Of a stretch of 64,000 nt of DNA, positions 57,011 to 64,000 are shown one piece after another. The stretch comes from Tretioscincus oriximinensis (taxonomy: Eukaryota > Chordata > Lepidosauria > Squamata > Gymnophthalmidae), in NCBI GenBank assembly GCA_022410635.1, contig JAJVDF010000362.1, positions 261,064 through 325,063 of the forward strand, given 5' to 3'. The position numbers and the translations under genes were made by a program. The notes under the pieces are model-generated. The model was given only the letters and a program-made list of their open reading frames with translations, was not told where the DNA came from and ran no database searches. Each line of letters starts with the position of its first letter. The first letter of the stretch is position 1.

Positions 57011-58568
57011 TGCTCATGAGTGCATCATCTCTCATGATCAGTTACAGTCACAAATATCTAGTAGAAATGTTACAGTTTTTGTAAATAATATGACAATGAC
57101 AGAAAACACCCATTTCTGTTTCCTTATCATTCCCATTAGGCAATCCTCACTAATTGCTCTCGGCTGTAAAATGTCAGTTATTCATCACTTCCCATCATTT
57201 CCTCCAAGCTCTGATGAGGAAGGGAACAAACAAAAAACTTTACGTATTTTAACATCAGAAGGATAAATATTGTTGAATGTTGTTCAAAAATATAATCATA
57301 GTACAAGAAGTACAGAATGAAATACAGTAAAAATGACATTCATCATCGCTTAATGTTTTATTATTAAATAGACAACAAGAAAGAGTTGATTATCAAACCT
57401 GAAAAATAGGCTCTGAATCCAGAGTCTATGAGCTCATTCCAGAGACATGATTTACAAAGGAAAGATCTTGTAAAACAAAAATTGTGCATCCAAAGATTAT
57501 CAATAACTGGAAAGAAAATGCAGACAAATGCAATAAAGGCATATAGCTAACATGTAATATGATTTTTAAAAATGTCTTCTTGAGTATTGACAGACCTTCT
57601 TAATGCATAACCAAATTACTGTTGAACAGATGTGAGCTGCAGGCTAATGGCCTCCCATGAATCTCAGCATCTTTTATACTAACAGAGCAGTAAGACTCCC
57701 TTGGTTGTTTCACCTTCAGTTCTTTCTTAACGAACAGTAGAAAAACAGACACTCATGGGGAAACAAGAGAAAAAGAATAGTAGAAAATGTAGGAAGCCTG
57801 AAGATTTATCAGCATGTATTATTGTCTCAAGGAAACAAGCAAAACTGAAATGAAGGGAGGGGAAAAGAGCTGTGATCCATAGTCGGAATGATTAAAGAGG
57901 ATACAGAGCAGCTGTCAAAGCAAATATCAAGGAACATTAGTAACTTTATAGCTCATTCTGAAAGTGTCTGGTATTAAAAAGAAAAGAAAAGAAAAAAAGA
58001 GGAACATTTATCCTGAAGCAAACTTCCCATGCAAACTCTTAACAGTTTGGTTTGGTACAAGAGTGAAAGAATCATGCTCCATTGTTATACAGACAAATCA
58101 AAAACTCAGCAATAATCTCCATCCTTGATAGTTAGAAAAGAGCAATGTGAAGGAAACCATTAGTTTCCCTAGTTTCTTTAACTTCCTTCTTTCCAGTTTG
58201 TAGGAATGACTGAAGATGTCTGAGCCATTATCAACAAAGGCTGCATCCACTCAATAAAGAATCTGTAAGACAGAGGCCATTGCCAAGTGATATGGAGCAG
58301 AACATCTAGCATCTAACCAAGACAGCATTTATTCCACTACAGGAGTGGGTATGGGAAAATGCTGTGTCGACACTCAAATATCCTTGTTTGAATACTGGAA
58401 GGCTTGTAGCTGCTTACCTAAGGTGTGAAACTCAAAGGTTTGTTTCCCTGCAACAGATTGACAGGATTAACTGGTGGGGCAAAAAGAAGTTTCAATGGGA
58501 AACAAAGAAGCTTGTCATTTCATTTACACAAGAAATCTGTAAATTTCAATTCTTTTACTTTGAGTGGA
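57011..58568. other. Unassigned intergenic sequence
   Basis: No gene recognised. AAAGGCTGCATCCACTCAAT near 58238 repeats the MITE terminal motif, and a possible decayed copy extends to about 58375. Confidence 0.35.
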
Positions 58569-58596
58569 TGAATGATGATGATGATGATGATGATTA

Positions 58597-58637
<41 letters not shown>
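58569..58637. repeat. (GAT)n/(TTA)n compound microsatellite
   Basis: About eight GAT/ATG units run into about fifteen TTA units. Confidence 0.97.
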
Positions 58638-58640
<3 letters not shown>

Positions 58641-58899
58641 AAGCATCATCAATGTACATGGCACTGTACAATATACATATAAAAACACAATCAATAAAAA
58701 GAGCATAAGAATAAAAGGTAAAAACATTTTACATTAAAACATCAAAATAATAGGTAATTAGTTAAAACAAAGATAGTCAGCGTTATCAAAGGCCTTGGAG
58801 AACAGGATTACTCACCAGACTGCAATTCCATCGCTTTAAATAGTCTCTAATATGGTCAAGTCCAGATTACAGGATCAATAAACTAAGAAAGTAAGGAAT
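58638..58899. other. Unassigned sequence
   Basis: Starts with AAAGCATCATCAATGTACAT, GGCACTGTACAATATACATA and an A-rich run, which may be a transposon tail. Not assigned. Confidence 0.3.
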
Positions 58900-59043
58900 A
58901 ATAGAGGGAGGGACCCTGGGGGCCTGGCTCTGTTATTGGTATGAATGTTCTGTTTCTGTTAATTATTTGGACGATTCCCCTGTCAAAGCTGATGTTGGAC
59001 CCGAGGACCCTGGAGATCTCTGCCAACTCTGTGATTCTATGAA
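58900..59043 (+). mobile_element. Avian-type CR1 3' end
   Basis: GACCCTGGGGGCCTGG, ..., CCTGGAGATCTCTGCCAACT, CTGTGATTCTATGA. This is the CR1 3' end with its ATTCTATGA tail. Confidence 0.85.
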
Positions 59044-59593
59044 AGTGAAAAAGACTCATTCTGTGTTATTTTTTCTTAGCATTTATTTTATAATATACGC
59101 TATATCTTATACAGTATATATTTGGATTTTCTGCTATAGAGAAAAGCACTTATTTGTGTTTTAACACTGCTTTCAGGAGTCATTATGATGTATAGATGCT
59201 ATGATGTGCAGAACTTGAAAATGGTGGCATGTATGACTGTATGAGCAGTGAACAAGAGTTTATTGTACAGGCAACTACCACATGGATCAAAGCTCCAGAA
59301 TCCTTGAGGTGCTGCCCAGCTGCAATTCAGATTAACTTTATTCCAGAATATTAATTTATTGTGGTATTTTGGATTGTCATCTGACTTATTGTCTTCAAAA
59401 TGACTGGCAATGGTATCATAGATAAATAGTGAGAAAGTATTCATCTCCTCACTATTCACTTCTAATCTTCCATATTCCCATTGCTTATGGTTTTCTAGAA
59501 TAACTTTATCAATTAACAGTTGATCTATTGTGCCTCTTGCTTTAAACTGGATTCCCTTCTGTTAGTACCAGTTTGCCTTTGACTAAGGGGGTC
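59044..59593. other. Unassigned sequence
   Basis: No recognisable gene. A TTTATTCCAGAATATTAA near 59338 resembles the MITE motif, but ends were not found. Confidence 0.35.
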
Positions 59594-59874
59594 TGTTAGT
59601 GTTGTATGGTATCACTTTTGTTTTCCTCCTTTTTCAATGGAATCACTTTCGTTTTTCCCTTTTGATTCCTACCCCCTAGTTTTAACTGAGCAGGAACCCC
59701 TGCTGTTCCTTTGATTGGTTTAATGTTGGTTTAGGAGGGGTTTGATTGTTTGTATAAAGGCTCAGCTGTAACTGTGAATCTTTGACTACACGTATTATTA
59801 TCAGTCTGTTTTTTCAATAAATGATTTGAAGAATTCCTGTTCTGCTTGTCAGAGGATCCCTTACTCTACTAACA
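59594..59874 (+). mobile_element. Solo LTR with TATA box and AATAAA
   Basis: Starts TGTTAGTGTTG and ends TCTACTAACA, giving TG...CA ends. TATAAA is at 59753-59758 and AATAAA at 59816-59821, about 60 bases apart, leaving a U5 of about 50 bases: a normal U3-R-U5 layout. The flanks GGGTC (59589-59593) and GGATC (59875-59879) differ at one base of five. An alternative start at 59560 (TGTTAGTACC) cannot be excluded. No internal genes. Confidence 0.8.
59753..59821 (+). promoter_or_regulatory. LTR core promoter and polyadenylation signal
   Basis: TGTATAAAGGCTC followed by TTCAATAAATGA in the 59.6 kb solo LTR. The spacing predicts an R region of about 50 bases. Confidence 0.65.
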
Positions 59875-62800
59875 GGATCTTACATTGTATTTGATTTTAT
59901 TCCAGTTATGGGCCAGTAGTCACTTGGTATTTTTACCCTTTTTTATTATAAGATAATCTCTCCTCCCACCATGGGTGTCCATTTCCTTGTAGTTCTGCAT
60001 TACTTTGCTGGTCTATGCTTACGTGAAAGGTGGTGAGATGTTAGAACCAGAAACAGGCCCTTTCCACACTAGCAACATCAAAATATTTCCCGCTGAGAGA
60101 TGATATTGTTGCATTTTTGTAAATAGCTTCAGTTATTTATGTCCAAACATAAATAACGATCTAGTTACAAAAATGCAGTATATATTCTCAAAAGGCATAT
60201 AAATGATTTTGTCAAAGTTTGCATATAGCCAAGAAACTCCAAGTACTTTGATTTAATTCCCATTCCATCTCTGAATAAAATATTGAGTTGCTATTTTTTA
60301 GTTTTAAAAATTGTATAATCAAAATCTGAAATTAATATATAGAGAAACATAATGCTGCAATTCATATTGTACCCAATGGCATGACCTTGGAAATGGGAAG
60401 GTCATGACAAGGAAGGGTCATGGGGTTCTTGTTCCATTTCTCTTTTTCTTGATGATGGATGAAGCCAAATTTGCTGTTCTGCTCATGATATTCATCCTGG
60501 GAGGCAGAAAATGTGAGCTTTCATTAGACAGCAGATTAATATTATTCACTCCATCAGTTAGATTTAGTATAATTCACACAAGCAAAATGTTTAGAGGATG
60601 GGTTTATTTCTGTGGGTGAGGATTATTCTCGACTCTGCTGCTAATCTTCCATAAATAGATTTATGCTTCACTTTGGGGTAAAAAAGGTTGGGAAGAAAGA
60701 ATTAAAGAGATTTGGCATGGATATGATATTTGGAAGAGTTTCTAATGAGATTACCTTTCAGAAGTCTGTCTCATGCATAGACTTTGAGTAAGTCCAGAAG
60801 CTATAATGAGATCATGCTTTCTTTCTCCTGTGGGTACAAATTTCTTTCATTTTCTACCCATGTGAATAAAATTCACAGGATTCTGAATAACTCAAGGTGT
60901 CCAAATTGGCACTTCGAATGGAATGCCTCAAAGGTCATGTAAATGAATTTTTAAAGCAAATATATATTAATTTGCAAATAAAAGTAGATTCCAACTGCAA
61001 GGGTGGTGATTTAAATTTCCTCCAAACATGTTATAGATTTTTATTATTGTTTTAATGGACTATGAGATGACTGGAAAGACTTTCCCGTCTGTTCATCAGA
61101 CTACACATGCATAAAGCCAGAGGATATGATGAAGGTTATTAGATATGCTTTTGCAAAATGGAACTGGTAAGAAAAAGATGGGATGCCTGAAGTTACAGTT
61201 TATAGATTAGAAAGAGGCACAAACAATTAAAAAACAGACAGTTTGGGCAAATTACTTGCAATCAAGTTACAGCTAAATGAGCTTCTTGATGAGGAAAGCA
61301 AATTTATATTGTTTATAATCCAGGAAAAAAATAACTACAATAAAGTTTAAGGTATGGTTGGGTCTGGATAAGTAAAATGATAGGTGCTTTTGATAAACGT
61401 AAGTGGGAAACAAGCAGATTCAAATTCTTGCTTTTATTTCTTCAAAGCAAAAACTCAGGTTCTTTCAGTATTAGATTATATTTTGGAAACATCTTGAAAT
61501 AGGAATCAGCCATCCACATATCAGTGTAAACTAAGACAGGTTCTGTGAAGATGGCAGGTCCCTTTTCCAAGATACATTACAAACCAAGTTTAGTACAAAA
61601 AGGGCCTGAGACCTCCTATAAGTTCTTTTTGTGCTTCAAAGTCAGATTTATTTCATCTGTTTTGTAACAACTATCTTCTTGATGCAGGGCAAACATTTGC
61701 ATTTTGTTCACTTGCAGAAAAAATCTAAGGCATCTTAGAAAAAGAAGCAGGAGACACTTATTCACATTTTCTTTGTTATCCATGTAAGCAATTCATCTCT
61801 TTGGCTGCCTCTAAACAATATTCTCACCACCACAACCACCCCATATTGTCAGACAAAATGGAAAAAGGGTAAAATCACATGAGAAGCCTCAGCTCATTAC
61901 CTGGTCATCTCCAGACAGGATCAATAATCCACTTACAAGATAAATTCGTATTAGATTTGCCACACTAAGTTTCAGGTTTTACAGCTAACATACTAGGACA
62001 TTGTTTTTTGGGGGAAAACAGCTGTCAAACTGTTATATAGGGTTATTGTGGCAAGACTTTGATGTGTGGATAGTTTTGCCAGGAAACTGCAAGGGTAAGA
62101 GGCGTTGAAATGTGACATTGACAGACAACTATTCAATAACATTTGGAAGGAGGGATAACTAGCAAACAGATGGAAGAGAATGTCACATGCATAGAAAATC
62201 GCACTTGTCAGGAGTTGACAACAACAAACGTCAAAATCTGTGATAAAGGTATGAAGGAAATTAATTTAAACCAGAAAATTGGTAAACCGAATTATCTGTA
62301 AATTCCAGTATATGCAAGTGTTATATGCATGCTGCCCTTGTCTGTTGCTTTCTTCTAGTGATGAAAATAGATGGGCAATTGTCTATTTGCTTAGTAGGTA
62401 TTTTAAGCTTGATTTCTGGTGCCATTTTTCTAATGCAAAACCCAGGAGAAAAATAAGCAATATCACTATTTCTGGTGTTCTTTTTCCCAGAATGATTGTA
62501 TACTGGAACTATATGTCTATTGCCTCAAATATATGGCAATTACAATTCAATGCTGTGATAAATCCAGGTTATGTTGTTAGGTTCTTGTAAAACATATGCA
62601 CATAGTATGCTTGGGGAAACTCTTTTTTTCTAAAGTTTGTTCTGAATATTCTTTAAGAACCAAGTTGCAGTTTTCACAGGTGTAACTTGTTAAGGGTGTG
62701 GATCAGTATTTAGGTAGCAATGCTTCCATATATTCCTTGTAGGACAAACTGATCATCATTGTATAGTCTTGCAACTGTGCAGTCCTCCTGGGTTTTTGTC

Positions 62801-63164
62801 TATCCAGCACTAGCCTGTATGGTGTTAGATTAGTTTGCTGCTTGATACATTTATTGTTTTTCTAGCAATTTGCTTTATTGTATTGTTGCTGATACATTTC
62901 CTTTCTAACAGTTTTGTGATGTTAACAGCTGTTCACTTAAACTCTGAATTTTTGCTTTTCTTTGTTTGCAAAGAACAGAGTTTATTTCCTTTGGACTGTT
63001 TTTTGCAAGTAAAGTGCCTTCCTTTGTGGAAAGAAAACCAGACTCTTGTGTTCATTTTTGTGTGTGTCACTCTGCTATTTTTTTTCAGCAAGTGTTTGTT
63101 TGGCTTTCTGCCAGAACTTCACTTTTCTGCTGTTTATTAGTCCTATGTCCCAAGTCCGGGCATA
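59875..63164. other. Long AT-rich stretch without recognised features
   Basis: 3.3 kb with no gene, LINE or SINE that I can recognise. The 103-codon frame at 62279-62590 lacks a domain. 61030-61140 is more complex than its surroundings. Confidence 0.4.
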
Positions 63165-63355
63165 TATACTTTGTCTGGACAATGCCTCTATCATCTCTGA
63201 GCCACTTCAAATATACTTTGAATATTCTGGAGTACTGCTTTATTCTGGAATATCTATACTTTATTCTAGAATTCCCAAATATAACAAAATAAGTAAGAAA
63301 TATTCCGAGGTTATCATTTTCCCGAATGGTGTCTGCTGTTGAGACGGCATCCAAA
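63165..63355. mobile_element. Probable MITE of the 19.3 kb family
   Basis: TATTCTGGAGTACTGCTTTA, TTCTGGAATATCTATACTTT, then ATTCTAGAATTCCCAAATAT match the internal family motifs, with GACGGCATCC near the right end. Left terminus uncertain. Confidence 0.45.
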
Positions 63356-63561
63356 CTGCTCCCCTGTTTATCAGTAGCTAAAGGGTTTATGTTATTCTTT
63401 TGGGAAGCATACATGCATGATTATTTTGATCTTTTTTATGTTCCAAATTTCATGAGAATTTCTTTCATGAAACATGATCTGCTGTCCTTCCTTCAAAATC
63501 CCAAAACAAATAAATTAAAACTTTTCCCATTGTTCTTTGCCTGCTTCAGCTTCTGAATATC

Positions 63562-63760
63562 TAGCAAGGGGGTCTTATAACACCCTAGAAACAAGAAAAA
63601 AAATAGACAGCGAGAGGTAGTTGTAGCTCCATAAAAACTCATGCTGCCTTTTTCTTGTTGGTCTGAAATCAACTATATTTTTCTTGTTAGTATCTAGGGT
63701 GCTACAAAATCTCTTTACATAAAATTCTGGATTCAGACTAACATGGCTATTTTTATGAAA
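63562..63760. mobile_element. PLE foldback, diverged subfamily
   Basis: The left arm TAGCAAGGGGGTCTTATAAC then ACCCTAGAAACAAG is inverted. The right arm has TTGTTAGTATCTAGGGTGCT, ACAAAATCTCTT, ATTCTGGATTCAGACTAACA, ending TGGCTATTTTTATGAAA. A second internal TTTTTCTTGTTGGTC duplicates part of the right arm. Confidence 0.75.
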
Positions 63761-64000
63761 CCCAATTTCAGAGTGAACCATCCATTGTTCCACCCTTGAC
63801 TAGCAAATAGAAATCAATTATACTGCTATCATGACTCCCCAAAACCTCATTGGAATGCAGCCATAATCTATGGCTCTCGGCCTTGCAGTTAGTGACTTTA
63901 CCACAAACCTATGGCCATATCCATATACCATTCAGTTATTACAATACTTGGGATAATTTGATGCATTATGCTTAAGAGTTTTAAAGGGAGGGTTTACATT
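63761..64000. other. Unassigned sequence at window end
   Basis: Nothing recognised. Confidence 0.35.

Noticed and set aside
58524..58727. Frame with poly-Ile and poly-His runs
   Set aside because: Translation of the (TTA)n/(GAT)n microsatellite.
1..64000. CRISPR arrays, bacterial operons, prophage
   Set aside because: No regularly spaced direct repeats. The sequence is plainly vertebrate.
1..64000. Scattered single N bases as a biological signal
   Set aside because: Best explained as ambiguous assembly calls. They occur in unique and repeated DNA alike.

Overview
The window reads as intergenic DNA from an amniote, most probably a squamate reptile. The evidence is the repeat content: CR1 LINEs, some ending in a TTCTTATG-type 3' repeat and others in the ATTCTATGA tail; L2-clade LINEs; L1 elements with a reptile-like ORF2 C-terminus; Penelope-like elements (PLEs); Sauria-type tRNA-SINEs; hAT-like and other palindromic MITEs; and solo LTRs. 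A gekkotan is possible, but I cannot decide the species. I found no convincing host protein-coding exon, rRNA or tRNA gene. Every reading frame with recognisable protein similarity is retroelement sequence, all of it truncated, frameshifted or stopped. Background DNA is AT-rich. Isolated single Ns are scattered throughout, and there is one 135-base gap (52771-52905).

Layout. 1-5 kb: the end of a CR1 copy, a palindromic (TAC)n/(TAG)n microsatellite, then a 2.5 kb minus-strand L2 with EN and RT remnants. 7.8-9.3 kb: minus-strand CR1. 9.85-10.82 kb: a GC-rich LTR-like island inside a (TTG)n tract. 11.2-11.6 kb: a MITE invaded by a PLE foldback with a 13-bp target duplication. 13-20 kb: a palindromic MITE, a CR1 tail, a possible solo LTR, an L1 tail, and a SINE carrying a PLE fragment. 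25-28 kb: a nest made of an inverted CR1, a solo LTR with a perfect 5-bp duplication, and an L1 with a 15-bp duplication. 29.8-31.2 kb: a minus-strand L1 with a 17-bp duplication that itself carries a 53-bp PLE 3' end. 36.7-38.9 kb: the longest CR1 copy. 41.9-42.5 kb: avian-type CR1 split by a hAT MITE with an 8-bp duplication. 49.8-50.5 kb: the only PLE copy with coding sequence (GIY-YIG endonuclease). 51.8-53.4 kb: two convergent CR1 pieces across the gap, then a two-armed PLE foldback. 55-57 kb: another PLE foldback and a SINE invaded by a hAT element. 59.6-59.9 kb: a plus-strand solo LTR with TATA box and polyadenylation signal. The last 4 kb is mostly unannotated, with a MITE and a PLE foldback.

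The most notable theme is the PLE 3' end. It recurs about ten times, alone or as head-to-head inverted pairs, and its conserved unit contains a hammerhead-ribozyme-like core (CTGAAGA, 6-bp stem, GAAA, 2-bp stem). The GIY-YIG copy at 50 kb ties the repeat to its parent family. Several unique stretches (near 12.0, 23.0, 41.1 and 54.9 kb) look like candidate conserved non-coding DNA, but this rests only on sequence texture and motif content.
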